64,000 bases of DNA from Oceanobacillus sp. CFH 90083 (GCF_009389585.1 NZ_VIYG01000005.1:124001-188000), one strand, 5' to 3'; shown: positions 27,893 through 37,224, counted from the first letter of the stretch. The notes: generated from the letters alone by a model not told the origin. Translations and numbers: made by a program.

Positions 27893-28033
27893 GTGGAAAC
27901 ATTATCGGACGAACTATTATTAGAATCATACTATACTGCAATAGCATTAAACCTAAGTCCTGATTTTCTTTCTTTATTTGAGGAAGAAATCCATAAAAGA
28001 TCTCTGACTCATAAAATTAAGGAATCTGTATAA
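27893..28033 (+). CDS. sda: Sporulation histidine kinase inhibitor Sda
   Basis: 46-residue checkpoint protein that binds KinA/KinB and blocks the sporulation phosphorelay when replication is disturbed. Translation from GTG gives METLSDELLLESYYTAIALN at the start, with the Sda signature LSDELLLESY, then FEEEIHKRSLTHK, and a helical-hairpin size. GAGGAGG lies ten bases upstream. In B. subtilis sda also neighbours yqeG. Preceded by DnaA boxes and followed by a terminator, so it is a single-gene unit. Confidence 0.93.
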   Translation: METLSDELLLESYYTAIALNLSPDFLSLFEEEIHKRSLTHKIKESV

Positions 28034-28052
28034 TTTTGTCTTTTTCACAAAG

Positions 28053-28081
28053 CTTCAATTTAAATATTGGAGTTTTTTTTT
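28053..28081 (+). terminator. Terminator of sda
   Basis: CTTCAAT (28053-28059) pairs with ATTGGAG (28066-28072, one G-T pair), followed by nine T. Confidence 0.75.
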
Positions 28082-28312
28082 GCGCTTTTCCCCTTGTTTC
28101 TTCCTATTTAAAATACAGACTTTCAACTCTCACAACTGCATTCTTTTTGTATGCATCCACCTTCTGAATAGGTTATAATTTAAAATAGCACTCTGATTTG
28201 TGCAAAAAAATCGTAAAGAGATGGAGAGCAATTAATAAAAAGCATGGTATTCCCCCTTCATAATTACACCGAATAACTTTATATGCTGTAAAAGAGGATG
28301 TACTAATAAAAG

Positions 28313-28360
28313 AAAGCTTTTACCTTTATTTTATATAAAATAAACAAGCTTTTTTATTTT
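28313..28360 (+). promoter_or_regulatory. AT-rich hairpin with T-tract in the mrp leader
   Basis: AAAGCTT (28313-28319) and AAGCTTT (28346-28352) enclose a perfect 20-base AT palindrome (28325-28344), and TTTTTATTTT follows. It lies about 110 bases upstream of mrpA. It may be a terminator for upstream read-through or an attenuator of the operon. Confidence 0.5.
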
Positions 28361-28470
28361 TAACATCAGGAATGAAAGAGAGCGCTTTTAACTGAAGGAA
28401 TATTTAAACTTTTTAATATTACCTTGTAATTAAAAGGAATTCGTTATTCCTAATAAAGGAGGAATTACTG

Positions 28471-30888
28471 TTGACGTTATTGCATTGGGCTGTCTTATCA
28501 CCATTTATCGCAGCCATACTTATTCCATTCCTGTATAAGTATTTAAAAAGAATACATACTGGCTGGTTTGTTTTCATTCTGCCTCTGGTCCTGTTCATTT
28601 ATTTCTTATCCTTTATACCCAGGACCTCATCTGGCGAAGCTATTTTAAATAATCTGGACTGGGTTCCTTCACTCGGCATAAACTTCAATGTATATGTTGA
28701 CGGTCTAAGTCTGCTGTTCGCATTATTGATTACAGGAATCGGAGCACTTGTAGTTCTATACTCTATCTACTATTTGTCGAAACGAAAAGAAAAGCTGAAT
28801 AACTTCTATGTCTATCTTTTAATGTTTATGGGTGCTATGCTGGGAGTCGTTCTTTCTGATAACTTAATTGTTATTTACGTTTTCTGGGAAGTAACAAGTA
28901 TTGCATCTTCATTATTAATCAGCTATTGGTATACAAGAGAGAAATCTATTTACGGCGCTCAAAAATCAATGTATATCACTGTTTTCGGCGGATTATCCAT
29001 GCTTGCCGGCTTCTCTTTACTTTACATTATTGCAGGCACATTCAGCATCAGAGAGCTTGTTGCAAATGCAGATATTATCATGGCAAGCAGCTTGTTTATT
29101 CCGGCAATGATTCTAGTCTTATTAGGAGCATTTACCAAGTCTGCTCAATTTCCATTCCATATCTGGCTGCCTGACGCAATGGAAGCACCGACACCGGTCA
29201 GTGCTTATCTTCACTCTGCAACTATGGTGAAAGCAGGGATTTACCTTGTTGCCAGATTAACGGGCGTTTTTGGCGGTGCACCGGAGTGGTTTTGGATTAT
29301 TACTGCTGCCGGACTCATCACCTTAATTTGGGGATCTATATCCGCAGTGCGACAGAAGGATTTAAAAGGTATACTGGCCTATTCTACGGTCAGTCAGCTT
29401 GGTTTAATCATGAGCTTACTGGGGGCAGGGTCTGCTGCATTCTATTTTCAGGATGGAGACAGCGCTTTATACATGACGGCAATTTTAGCGGCTGTATTTC
29501 ATTTGATTAACCACGCAACCTTTAAAGGAAGCTTGTTTATGGCAGTGGGGATTGTTGATCATGAAACGGGAACGCGGGATATTCGTAAATTAGGCGGGCT
29601 AATGACGATTATGCCTGTGACAGCAACCATTTCTCTGATTGGCCTTGCTTCGATGGCAGGATTACCTCCATTCAACGGCTTCTTAAGTAAAGAGCTGTTT
29701 TTAACAGGAATGCTGAATGTAACGGAATATGGTATTTTCAACTTAGAAGCATTTGGCTTTATCATTCCAATTATTGCTTTTATTGCTAGTGTTTTTACCT
29801 TCTTATATTGTATTCTGATGTTTTCAAAGACATTTATGGGTAAATTCGATATCAGCAAGCTAAAAGTCAAGCATGTTCATGAAGCGCCTGCCGGGATGTT
29901 AATCAGCCCTGTTATATTAGCTGTTCTCGTTATTGTATTCGGGCTTTTCCCTAATTTGCTGGCATATTCCATTATTGAGCCTGCTATGGCAGCTATTGCC
30001 CCCGGAATTCTTTCCCCGGGAGAGTTTTTTGATGTACACATCACGCATTGGCATGGCTTTTCAGCTGAACTCTTTATGACAATTGGTATTATTGTTTTAG
30101 GTGTTCTCTTATTTATGACATTTAAAAAATGGGAAAATACTGCGTTCTATCGTGGGGAAAAAGACTTATTCAATGCTGCCTATGACTACGGTTATGATGG
30201 CTTAATTAAAGGTTCACAGGGCTTAACCCGAATTCAGATGACCGGCAGATTAAGAGATTACTTTATCTATATGTGTACATTTATTATATTAATCATGGGT
30301 TATACCATGTATCGATATAACCTGCCATTAATTCAAAACCTTGATTTATCGCCAATACCGATTTATACATGGCTTGTTATTTCCGTATTTGTTGGTTCTA
30401 TCCTGACTATCCCGTTTCTCAATAACCGGATAGCGATTATTATTACAACTGGTGTCAGCGGCTTTCTTGTAGCGCTTCTGTTTGTTCTATTCAGAGCTCC
30501 CGATTTAGCATTGACACAGCTGCTAATCGAAACTGTATCGGTTGTTTTATTTATGCTTGTCTTTTATCACTTGCCAAAACTAAAAAAGGTGAAGACACCG
30601 CCAAGAATGAAAACAATCAAGTTAGTTATTTCCATTGGTTTTGGATTAATGATTACACTCGGGTCCTTATCAGCGTTTTCAATGGGACAAGAGGCAAATT
30701 ATGAATCTATTTCTGAATACTATACAGAGAATTCAAAAGAAAAAGCTGGCGGATATAATATTGTAAATGTTATTTTAGTAGATTTTCGTGGTCTGGATAC
30801 TATGCTTGAGGTATTGGTTGTGTCTTTAGCTGTATTGACTGTTGTCAGCTTGATTCGATTACGTTTTAAAGGCGGTGAGGATGTATGA
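28471..30888 (+). CDS. mrpA: Na+/H+ antiporter Mrp subunit A
   Basis: Largest subunit of the multi-gene Mrp antiporter, 805 residues, about 20 membrane segments. The N-terminal two-thirds resembles complex I subunit ND5; Glu140 (YVFWEVTS) and Lys223 (GAFTKSAQ) occupy the conserved proton-path positions of such subunits. The C-terminal part carries the extra Mrp-specific helices. The start is TTG with AAAGGAGGAA. First gene of a complete mrpABCDEFG operon, used for Na+ export and cytoplasmic pH control in salt or alkali. Confidence 0.96.
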   Translation: MTLLHWAVLSPFIAAILIPFLYKYLKRIHTGWFVFILPLVLFIYFLSFIPRTSSGEAILNNLDWVPSLGINFNVYVDGLSLLFALLITGIGALVVLYSIYYLSKRKEKLNNFYVYLLMFMGAMLGVVLSDNLIVIYVFWEVTSIASSLLISYWYTREKSIYGAQKSMYITVFGGLSMLAGFSLLYIIAGTFSIRELVANADIIMASSLFIPAMILVLLGAFTKSAQFPFHIWLPDAMEAPTPVSAYLHSATMVKAGIYLVARLTGVFGGAPEWFWIITAAGLITLIWGSISAVRQKDLKGILAYSTVSQLGLIMSLLGAGSAAFYFQDGDSALYMTAILAAVFHLINHATFKGSLFMAVGIVDHETGTRDIRKLGGLMTIMPVTATISLIGLASMAGLPPFNGFLSKELFLTGMLNVTEYGIFNLEAFGFIIPIIAFIASVFTFLYCILMFSKTFMGKFDISKLKVKHVHEAPAGMLISPVILAVLVIVFGLFPNLLAYSIIEPAMAAIAPGILSPGEFFDVHITHWHGFSAELFMTIGIIVLGVLLFMTFKKWENTAFYRGEKDLFNAAYDYGYDGLIKGSQGLTRIQMTGRLRDYFIYMCTFIILIMGYTMYRYNLPLIQNLDLSPIPIYTWLVISVFVGSILTIPFLNNRIAIIITTGVSGFLVALLFVLFRAPDLALTQLLIETVSVVLFMLVFYHLPKLKKVKTPPRMKTIKLVISIGFGLMITLGSLSAFSMGQEANYESISEYYTENSKEKAGGYNIVNVILVDFRGLDTMLEVLVVSLAVLTVVSLIRLRFKGGEDV

Positions 30889-31316
30889 TGAAAAAACCTA
30901 ATAATATGATGCTGCAGACATTGGCAAGGTTAATTATACTCGTCGTCCTCTCCTTCTCTATTTATTTAATGCTGGCTGGACATAACAGCCCTGGAGGAGG
31001 ATTTATCGGAGGATTAATGACCGCAAGTGCGATTCTCATTTTATACCTTTCATTCGGTCTGAATCCGATTAAAAAGGTCATCCGTTTTGATTTTATCAAA
31101 ATCATTGGAATTGGATTGCTTTTACCCGGTGTAACTGGCTTAGTTTCTATTTTCTTGGGAGATTCTTATCTGAAACAATATTTTGATTACTTTCAAATCC
31201 CATTGATTGGTGAAGTAGAATTGACCACGGCACTGCCTTTTGACTTAGGGGTATACTTTGTCGTGCTTGCCAGTGCGTTAACAATTATTTTAACAATCGC
31301 GGAGGATGATAAATAA
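30885..31316 (+). CDS. mrpB: Na+/H+ antiporter Mrp subunit B
   Basis: 143-residue membrane protein with about four helices and the family segment AGHNSPGGGFIGGL. It overlaps mrpA by four bases (ATGA). An alternative ATG lies three bases later. Required for Mrp complex assembly and function. Confidence 0.95.
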   Translation: MMKKPNNMMLQTLARLIILVVLSFSIYLMLAGHNSPGGGFIGGLMTASAILILYLSFGLNPIKKVIRFDFIKIIGIGLLLPGVTGLVSIFLGDSYLKQYFDYFQIPLIGEVELTTALPFDLGVYFVVLASALTIILTIAEDDK

Positions 31317-31654
31317 TGGAACTATTAATGTCAATTGTTATAGGGATTATTTTTAGTGTCAGTATCTATCTGTTCATGTCCAAAAATCTGCTCCGCGTTG
31401 CAGTAGCCACTTTATTACTTTCTCATGGAGTGCACCTTCTATTAGTAACGATGTCCGGCTTACAACGTGGTGCGTCACCAATTTTAAGCTTTGACGCAGA
31501 AGCTTATACAGATCCGCTGCCACACGCACTTGTACTGACAGCAATTGTTATCAGCTTTGCTGTAACTGCATTACTACTAGTGATGTCTTATCGCACATAT
31601 AAAGTGCATAAAACAGATGATTTAGAAAAATTGAGGGGTTCTGCCGATGAATAA
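31316..31654 (+). CDS. mrpC: Na+/H+ antiporter Mrp subunit C
   Basis: 112-residue, three-helix protein homologous to NuoK of complex I, with LLSHGVHLLLV and TDPLPHALVLTAIVI segments. Its start overlaps the mrpB stop by one base (TAATG). Confidence 0.95.
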   Translation: MELLMSIVIGIIFSVSIYLFMSKNLLRVAVATLLLSHGVHLLLVTMSGLQRGASPILSFDAEAYTDPLPHALVLTAIVISFAVTALLLVMSYRTYKVHKTDDLEKLRGSADE

Positions 31655-33131
31655 TATCATAATTTTACCGATTATTATTCCTTTTATAATCGGTGGTATA
31701 CTTATACTATTGTACAAAAGGCATACGATGCAGCGTATCATCAGCGGAATAACCATGCTGGCATTATTGGCACTTTCTATATTTTTAGCAATCTATGTGC
31801 ATCAGCATGGAACCATCGTTTTAGAGGTCGGTGATTGGGAAGCACCATTCGGGATTGTTATCGTGGCAGATCTTCTGTCAACGCTGATGCTGCTTTTATC
31901 CACTTTGGTCGGAACAGTTTGTTTGTTCTTCGCTTTCCGAACTGTATCCCGGGATAGAGAGAAGCAATTTTTCTACCCGCTTTACCTGTTCTTAATGATC
32001 GGGGTAAATGGATCTTTTTTAACAGGCGATTTATTTAACCTGTTTGTATTCTTTGAAGTCATGCTAATATCTTCTTATGGATTAATTGTTCATGGAGGAA
32101 CAGGCTATCAGTTAAGAGAGTCTTTTAAATATGTGATTATTAACATTTTTGCATCCGCTCTTTTTATTGTCGGAATAGCCTGGGTATATTCGATTACCGG
32201 AACAATGAATATGGCGCATATGGCTGAGCGGGTCTCAGAGCTTGAGCAGACAGGTGCACTTAACATTGTAGCGATTATATTGTTTATTGTTTTTGCATGT
32301 AAGGGAGCTTTATTTCCGTTATATTTCTGGTTGCCAAGATCTTATTTCGGTCCTCCTGCAGCCATAGCGGCATTATTCGGCGGACTTTTGACAAAAGTAG
32401 GTATCTATGCGATTATCCGTACATTTACCCTTATTTTTAATCATGATACATCCTTTACACATAAGGGACTTATCGTTACCATCGCTGGTTTCACCATGCT
32501 GTTAGGGGTTCTTGGAGCCGTATCGCAATTTGATTTCAAACGGATTCTCTCCTACCATATTATCAGTCAGGTCGGTTATATGGTAATGGGACTTGGTATT
32601 TTCACACCATTGGCTGTTGCTGGTGCCATTTATTATATTGCGCATCACATGATTGTAAAAACAGCACTTTTCTTATTTGCCGGAGCAACACAGAAAATTA
32701 CGGGAACAACAGATTTAAGGAAAATGGGCGGTTTAATTGGTACGCACCCCTGGCTTGCCTGGATGTTCTTTATCACCGCTATTTCCTTGGCAGGTATTCC
32801 GCCATTAAGCGGATTCTTCAGTAAGTTTCCAATTATATTAGCTGGTTTTGAGGAGCAGCAATATGTCATTTCTGCTGTAGCCCTCTTAGTCGGGCTGCTG
32901 ACACTATTTTCGATGATGAAAATATTCAGCTATGCCTTCTGGGGCAAGCAGAAGCATACAGAAGAACAAGCAAAGATTCCAGTAGGCAAGCTGTTACTGC
33001 CTATCTTACCGCTTGTTGCACTGACCATTATTTTAGGTTTTGCAGCAGAACCGATTTTCACGTATTCGATGGAAGTTGCAGAAGAAATTATGGACCCTAC
33101 AAATTATATTGAATCTGTGCTGAAGGAGTAG
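31647..33131 (+). CDS. mrpD: Na+/H+ antiporter Mrp subunit D
   Basis: 494-residue polytopic subunit homologous to ND2/ND4-type antiporter subunits of complex I. Glu137 (NLFVFFEVML) and Lys219 (FACKGALFP) match the positions shown to be essential in MrpD of alkaliphilic bacilli. It overlaps mrpC by eight bases. With MrpA it forms the ion-translocating core. Confidence 0.96.
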   Translation: MNNIIILPIIIPFIIGGILILLYKRHTMQRIISGITMLALLALSIFLAIYVHQHGTIVLEVGDWEAPFGIVIVADLLSTLMLLLSTLVGTVCLFFAFRTVSRDREKQFFYPLYLFLMIGVNGSFLTGDLFNLFVFFEVMLISSYGLIVHGGTGYQLRESFKYVIINIFASALFIVGIAWVYSITGTMNMAHMAERVSELEQTGALNIVAIILFIVFACKGALFPLYFWLPRSYFGPPAAIAALFGGLLTKVGIYAIIRTFTLIFNHDTSFTHKGLIVTIAGFTMLLGVLGAVSQFDFKRILSYHIISQVGYMVMGLGIFTPLAVAGAIYYIAHHMIVKTALFLFAGATQKITGTTDLRKMGGLIGTHPWLAWMFFITAISLAGIPPLSGFFSKFPIILAGFEEQQYVISAVALLVGLLTLFSMMKIFSYAFWGKQKHTEEQAKIPVGKLLLPILPLVALTIILGFAAEPIFTYSMEVAEEIMDPTNYIESVLKE

Positions 33132-33136
33132 TTGCT

Positions 33137-33613
33137 ATGCCTTTTCAAATATTAATAAACGTCATGCTCGCGGTACTCTGGATGTTTTTACAAAATGAGT
33201 ATACATTCGTAAGCTTCCTTTTCGGTTATATTATCGGCATTCTGATTTTAATTGTCATACGCCGTTTTCTTAAGTTTGATTTTTATTTAAAGAAAGTCTG
33301 GGCTATTATTAAATTAATTTATCTATTTATGATTGAATTAATTAAAGCAAATATTGATGTTGTGAAAGTAGTACTTAAGCCAAAGCAAGATCATAAGCCT
33401 GGAATTGTTGCTGTGAGAACACATCTGGAATCAGATTTTGAAATTTCCATGCTGGCAGCGTTAATCACATTAACTCCGGGAACTATTTCCATGGATTTCT
33501 CCGATGACAGTAAAACCATTTATGTCCATTCGATTGATGTTCCAGATAAAGAGGCAATGATTAAAGATATTCAGGACTCTTTTGAAAAAGCGATTATGGA
33601 GGTGACGAAATAA
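33137..33613 (+). CDS. mrpE: Na+/H+ antiporter Mrp subunit E
   Basis: 158-residue protein with N-terminal membrane segments and a cytoplasmic C-terminal domain (SLITLTPGTISMDF-type segment, here ALITLTPGTISMDF). It starts five bases after mrpD with AAGGAG. Needed for full complex assembly. Confidence 0.94.
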   Translation: MPFQILINVMLAVLWMFLQNEYTFVSFLFGYIIGILILIVIRRFLKFDFYLKKVWAIIKLIYLFMIELIKANIDVVKVVLKPKQDHKPGIVAVRTHLESDFEISMLAALITLTPGTISMDFSDDSKTIYVHSIDVPDKEAMIKDIQDSFEKAIMEVTK

Positions 33614-33891
33614 TGTTTGATACGGTGATGATTATTGCATTAAGTGCACTCTCCATTGCACTTGTACTCTTGTTTATCCGTATTATTATCGGTCCCTCTA
33701 CGCAGGATAGAATTCTGGCATTGGATGCTATCGGTGTTCTGCTTGTCGGGTTTATCGGTATACTGATGATTTTACAAGACACATCTGTATTCTCTGACAT
33801 TGTTCTCGTACTTACGATATTAGGTTTTGTCGGGACTTTAACCCTGTCAAAATTCCTGGAAAGAGGTGTTGTCATTGACCGGGATGATTGA
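33613..33891 (+). CDS. mrpF: Na+/H+ antiporter Mrp subunit F
   Basis: 92-residue, three-helix subunit with the family segment RIIIGPSTQDRILALDAIG. It overlaps the mrpE stop codon by one base. Confidence 0.94.
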   Translation: MFDTVMIIALSALSIALVLLFIRIIIGPSTQDRILALDAIGVLLVGFIGILMILQDTSVFSDIVLVLTILGFVGTLTLSKFLERGVVIDRDD

Positions 33892-34231
33892 TGTAATTGT
33901 AGCTGTCTTTGTTGTCATTGGCGTATTCTTTGCTGTAGTAAGTGCTATCGGAATTGTCAGATTAAAGGATGTATACAGCCGCGCACATGCTTCTGGGAAA
34001 AGCGCGACATTAGGTGTTATTTTTATAATGCTTGCTGTGTTTATTCACTTTTTATCACAAGGTGTTATGAATGCAAAGATACTATTAGCTATTTTATTCT
34101 TATTCTTAACAGCTCCCGTGGCCAGCTTAATGATCACCAGGTCAGCCTATCGTAATGGTGTTAAACTCGATAAGAATACTGTAACTGATGATTTAAAAGA
34201 AATGTACGAAGCAAAAGACAGAGATAAATAA
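33875..34231 (+). CDS. mrpG: Na+/H+ antiporter Mrp subunit G
   Basis: 118-residue, three-helix subunit with GIVRLKDVYSRAHASGKSATLG, typical of MrpG. TTG at 33875 is preferred: AGAGGTG lies six bases before it, whereas the GTG at 33866 is part of that ribosome site; an ATG at 33884 is a further option. It overlaps mrpF. Last gene of the operon, followed by a strong terminator. Confidence 0.92.
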   Translation: MTGMIDVIVAVFVVIGVFFAVVSAIGIVRLKDVYSRAHASGKSATLGVIFIMLAVFIHFLSQGVMNAKILLAILFLFLTAPVASLMITRSAYRNGVKLDKNTVTDDLKEMYEAKDRDK

Positions 34232-34235
34232 ATGG

Positions 34236-34280
34236 AAAGCTCAGATTACCCTTGATGATCAAGGAAATCTGAGCTTTTTA
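34236..34280 (+). terminator. Terminator of the mrp operon
   Basis: AAAGCTCAGATT and AATCTGAGCTTT form a 12-bp stem, with inner CCTTGAT/ATCAAGG arms, followed by a T-tract. It begins five bases after the mrpG stop codon. Confidence 0.93.
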
Positions 34281-34454
34281 TATGAGTTATGCTTACTATA
34301 CGTTTATGAATTACCGGAAGAAATAAAGTTATTTTTTATTTCCATCTTCGTTTTATTTATGGACAGACACGTTTTTCATCTTACCGACATAAGATTAGGC
34401 TATAGGCAATTACCTAGAAGGTTTAAAGGTGCTGACTCTTGGAGGTGATGGGAT

Positions 34455-35162
34455 TTGTCCATTGTATTATCTGCACTTGGATTGTTTATTAAAGAAGCTT
34501 TATTCTTTGTCTCTTACGTAAAGAATCAATCTTTCCCCCAGCCACTTTCCCCAAAGGAAGAAGCAAAATACATCCAATTGATGCAGGAAGGAGATGAAGA
34601 TGCCAGAAACAAACTGATTGAGCATAATCTCCGGCTTGTTGCTCACCTGGTTAAAAAATTTGAAAATACCGGGGAAGATATGGAAGATTTAATCTCGATC
34701 GGGACAATTGGGTTAATCAAAGGGGTAGAAAGCTTCTCTACCGGAAAAGGAACAAAGCTTGCTACCTATGCTGCCCGTTGTGTAGAGAATGAAATACTGA
34801 TGCATTTACGAGCACTTAAGAAGGTAAAAAAAGATGTCTCCCTCCACGACCCGATCGGGCAGGATAAAGAAGGTAACGAAATCAGCTTAATCGATATACT
34901 AGAGGCTGAAAATGAAAATGTGATTGAGTATATTCAATTAAATATGGAAATTTCCAAGATTGAACAGTATTTCTCTATTTTAGACAGCCGGGAACGTGAA
35001 GTGATTGTGTACCGCTACGGCTTAAATGATCAGGAAGAGATGACACAGCGGGAAATCGCAAAGAAATTAAATATTTCCAGAAGCTATGTTTCACGAATTG
35101 AAAAACGGGCATTGATGAAGGTGTTTCATGAGTATTACCGGAATGAGCATCCATCTTTGTAA
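34455..35162 (+). CDS. sigK: RNA polymerase sporulation sigma factor SigK (pro-sigma-K)
   Basis: Mother-cell late sporulation sigma factor, 235 residues. A hydrophobic N-terminal pro-sequence ([20 protein letters not shown], about 3-22) is the part removed by the SpoIVFB protease. Region 2 ([19 protein letters not shown]) and region 4 ([20 protein letters not shown]) are intact. The gene is continuous, with no skin-type element splitting it as in B. subtilis 168. The start is TTG with GGAGGTGATGGGA. It lies between the mrp operon and the second syntenic block. Confidence 0.95.
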   Translation: MSIVLSALGLFIKEALFFVSYVKNQSFPQPLSPKEEAKYIQLMQEGDEDARNKLIEHNLRLVAHLVKKFENTGEDMEDLISIGTIGLIKGVESFSTGKGTKLATYAARCVENEILMHLRALKKVKKDVSLHDPIGQDKEGNEISLIDILEAENENVIEYIQLNMEISKIEQYFSILDSREREVIVYRYGLNDQEEMTQREIAKKLNISRSYVSRIEKRALMKVFHEYYRNEHPSL

Positions 35163-35300
35163 GTGAGTAACTAAAATAAATATTTATTTTTCGAGCTTTG
35201 CTAGATAAATTATTAAAGTAACAATAAGCACTAGTAACGGCTTTTCACTAAGCCCTCAAATGATAAGCGGTGAGTTCTTTAGTTAACGCGCTTTTAGGAT

Positions 35301-35475
35301 GGACCTGAACCGTGACTTCGATTACTCGTCCTACAAAAGTATAAAGGGACTTCTATTAAGATCGTCCACGCCATGTGTCGAGTAAAGAAGTCATCACACC
35401 CTGTAAATGTCCTTTCGCAAAAAATCGTCACCTTGATATTTTTGCTTCTAATTTGGATCTTTTTGAACATGCAAA
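35301..35475. repeat. Partial copy of the 290-bp element, with a GATTACTC-core module
   Basis: The right end has CTTTTTGAACATGC (35462-35475). Inward lies a diverged copy of the 60-base internal module (CTTCTATTAAGATCGTCCA at 35350, AAGAAGTCATCACACCCTG further on), in the same orientation as at 45866-46154. Beyond it is GAC, core TTCGATTACTC, GTC (about 35314-35331). The other terminal repeat is missing. Confidence 0.65.
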
Positions 35476-35511
35476 TGCCCCAAATGAGTATAATCACTTG
35501 GGGCATTTTTC
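35476..35511 (+). terminator. Terminator probably belonging to sigK
   Basis: ATGCCCCAA (35476-35484) pairs perfectly with TTGGGGCAT (35499-35507), followed by TTTTTCTTTC. It is the first strong plus-strand terminator after sigK but lies over 300 bases from the stop codon, immediately after the repeat element. Confidence 0.88.
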
Positions 35512-35785
35512 TTTCTATAAAATGAGTACAATAAAGTTTCATACTTTTTTGTTTCATCATTAACAATCTTATTAATAAGAAATAATCCTATCTTGTCTTG
35601 CTTTTCTTATCAATTCCATGAGTTTCATACATTATTTATGTCAAAAAACAAAAAAGTTAATCTAATTTACTCAATAGTATTTATTAATTAGATAAATAGT
35701 GTAAAATAAATGTAATATAGAAGAATTTCACCAATGAATAATAGACTAAATATCTATCAAATATTTTAAAGGAGTGTACATACAG

Positions 35786-36862
35786 ATGTCTGAATTAAAA
35801 GATAAATTAAAAGGACTTGCTAAAAGAGTAGAATCATTAGAGGGAAAAATTGCAACCGAAGAAGCAACTAAAACAAGCATTGTTATGCCTTTTTTTCAAA
35901 CTCTAGGGTATGATGTATTTAATCCAAGTGAATTTACTCCAGAGTATACAGCTGACGTCGGGATTAAAAAAGGAGAAAAAGTAGATTATGCCATAATGGA
36001 CAACGACATGCCTGTAATTTTAATTGAGGCTAAATCAATTTCAGAACAATTAAACAAGCATGATTCGCAACTATTTCGCTATTTTGGAACTACAACAGCC
36101 AAATTTGCTATTTTAACAAATGGAATCGAGTATAAATTTTATACTGACCTGGATGAACAAAACAAAATGGATTCCTCTCCTTTTTTTGAATTCAATTTGC
36201 TTGATTTAAAAGATAGTGAGATTGTAGAGTTAGAAAAATTCAAAAAGGACAAATTTGACTTAGAAAATATTTTTAGCACTGCTTCAGAGTTAAAATATAC
36301 AAGTAAAATCAAATCTCTGCTGACAGAAATTTGGGATGATCCTAATGATGAATTTATTTCCTTCATCTTAGCTCATGTTTATGAAGGACGCAAAACAAAA
36401 AATATTATTAATCAGTTTTCTCCTATAGTTAAACAATCATTAAAACAGTTCATTAATGAATTAGTGAACAAAAAATTAAGCGCAGCATTAAATTCTACTA
36501 ATGATGAAAATAATACAGATGAAGAAAATAAACAAACTGAGAACGATTCTGATGAAACCAATGCTGCTGATGTAGGAATTATCACAACAGAGGAAGAAAT
36601 TCAAGGTTACGCTATTGCTAAAATTATTTTATCTGAAATCATAGAGGAAGACAGAATTTACTATCGGGATAATAAAAGCTATTTTAACATATTATTGGAT
36701 GACAACATTAGGAAGTGGGTTTGTCGTTTAGGGTTGGATTACAATAAAAAATATATTCAATTCAATGACACTGATAAAACGACTGTGAATATAGAGAAAG
36801 TCTCTGATTTGATGATTCATAAGGAAAAACTTAAAACAGTTACAGCTTCATTAATTAATTAA
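35786..36862 (+). CDS. Stand-alone HsdR-N-like restriction endonuclease domain protein
   Basis: 358-residue protein resembling the N-terminal nuclease domain of type I restriction subunits, without the helicase part. PD-(D/E)xK residues are visible: Asp67 (KVDYAI), Glu81 and Lys83 (LIEAKSI), and the QxxxY motif at Gln95-Tyr99 (QLFRYF). An N-terminal coiled segment (1-25), a helical middle, an acidic Asn/Glu-rich linker (about 236-262) and a C-terminal domain follow. ATG 35786 is used; the GTG at 35774 lies within AAAGGAGTG. Markedly more AT-rich than its neighbours and placed at a block boundary, suggesting acquisition. No methylase or specificity gene is nearby. Function unproven. Confidence 0.8.
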   Translation: MSELKDKLKGLAKRVESLEGKIATEEATKTSIVMPFFQTLGYDVFNPSEFTPEYTADVGIKKGEKVDYAIMDNDMPVILIEAKSISEQLNKHDSQLFRYFGTTTAKFAILTNGIEYKFYTDLDEQNKMDSSPFFEFNLLDLKDSEIVELEKFKKDKFDLENIFSTASELKYTSKIKSLLTEIWDDPNDEFISFILAHVYEGRKTKNIINQFSPIVKQSLKQFINELVNKKLSAALNSTNDENNTDEENKQTENDSDETNAADVGIITTEEEIQGYAIAKIILSEIIEEDRIYYRDNKSYFNILLDDNIRKWVCRLGLDYNKKYIQFNDTDKTTVNIEKVSDLMIHKEKLKTVTASLIN

Positions 36863-36919
36863 TTAATTAAAATCTAGTTTAATTCACTTTAAACAAAAAT
36901 TAAATGCCCTGTGAATAAC

Positions 36920-36953
36920 AAAAGAGAGAAGTTCATTCAAGCTTCTCTCTTTT
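36920..36953. terminator. Bidirectional terminator between the nuclease-like gene and hfq
   Basis: AAAAGAGAGAAG and CTTCTCTCTTTT form a perfect 12-bp stem, with A-run and T-run on the two sides. It can serve both the plus-strand gene and the convergent hfq. Confidence 0.9.
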
Positions 36954-36964
36954 ATAATACCGCT

Positions 36965-37189
36965 TTATTCTTTCTCAATCTCCACATTCTTTGACGGAGA
37001 GAATGTAGAAATAGCATGTTTAAAGATAAGTTGCTGCTTGCCATCTGTTTCTAACAGTACCGTGAAATTATCAAATGCTTTTACAGTTCCCCTTAACTGA
37101 AAGCCATTCGTTAAAAAAACAGTTACAAAAATATGATTCTTTCGCAGTTGATTTAAATATTGATCCTGAATATTGACGGATTGGGCCAT
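36965..37189 (-). CDS. hfq: RNA chaperone Hfq
   Basis: 74-residue Sm-like protein. The Sm1 region ([19 protein letters not shown]) and Sm2 motif FKHAIST are intact; the C-terminal tail is very short, as in other Bacillaceae. It forms hexamers that bind small RNAs and A-rich messages. It follows miaA by 35 bases, a widely conserved pairing. Confidence 0.97.
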   Translation of the reverse strand: MAQSVNIQDQYLNQLRKNHIFVTVFLTNGFQLRGTVKAFDNFTVLLETDGKQQLIFKHAISTFSPSKNVEIEKE

Positions 37190-37224
37190 AAAATAAGTTC
37201 CTCCTCTTTTCTATCTATACATGT

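Larger units (their letters stand above)
28034..28470. other. Intergenic region between sda and the mrp operon
   Basis: Holds the sda terminator and the mrp leader hairpin listed separately. A short GGAAT/ATTCC hairpin lies at about 28438-28450 just before the mrpA ribosome site. I could not place a convincing mrp promoter. Confidence 0.6.
35163..35785. other. Intergenic region between sigK and the nuclease-like gene
   Basis: The first half holds a partial repeat element and the terminator listed separately. The second half is very AT-rich and carries TATTTAT/ATAAATA arms (35678-35684, 35692-35698) just before a TAAAAT sequence, a possible operator and -10 box for the downstream gene. No coding frame. 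Confidence 0.6.

Noticed and set aside
35294-35566. Minus-strand 90-codon frame after sigK
   Set aside because: It reads through the repeat element and terminator; similar peptides arise from the other element copies, so it is repeat translation, not a gene.
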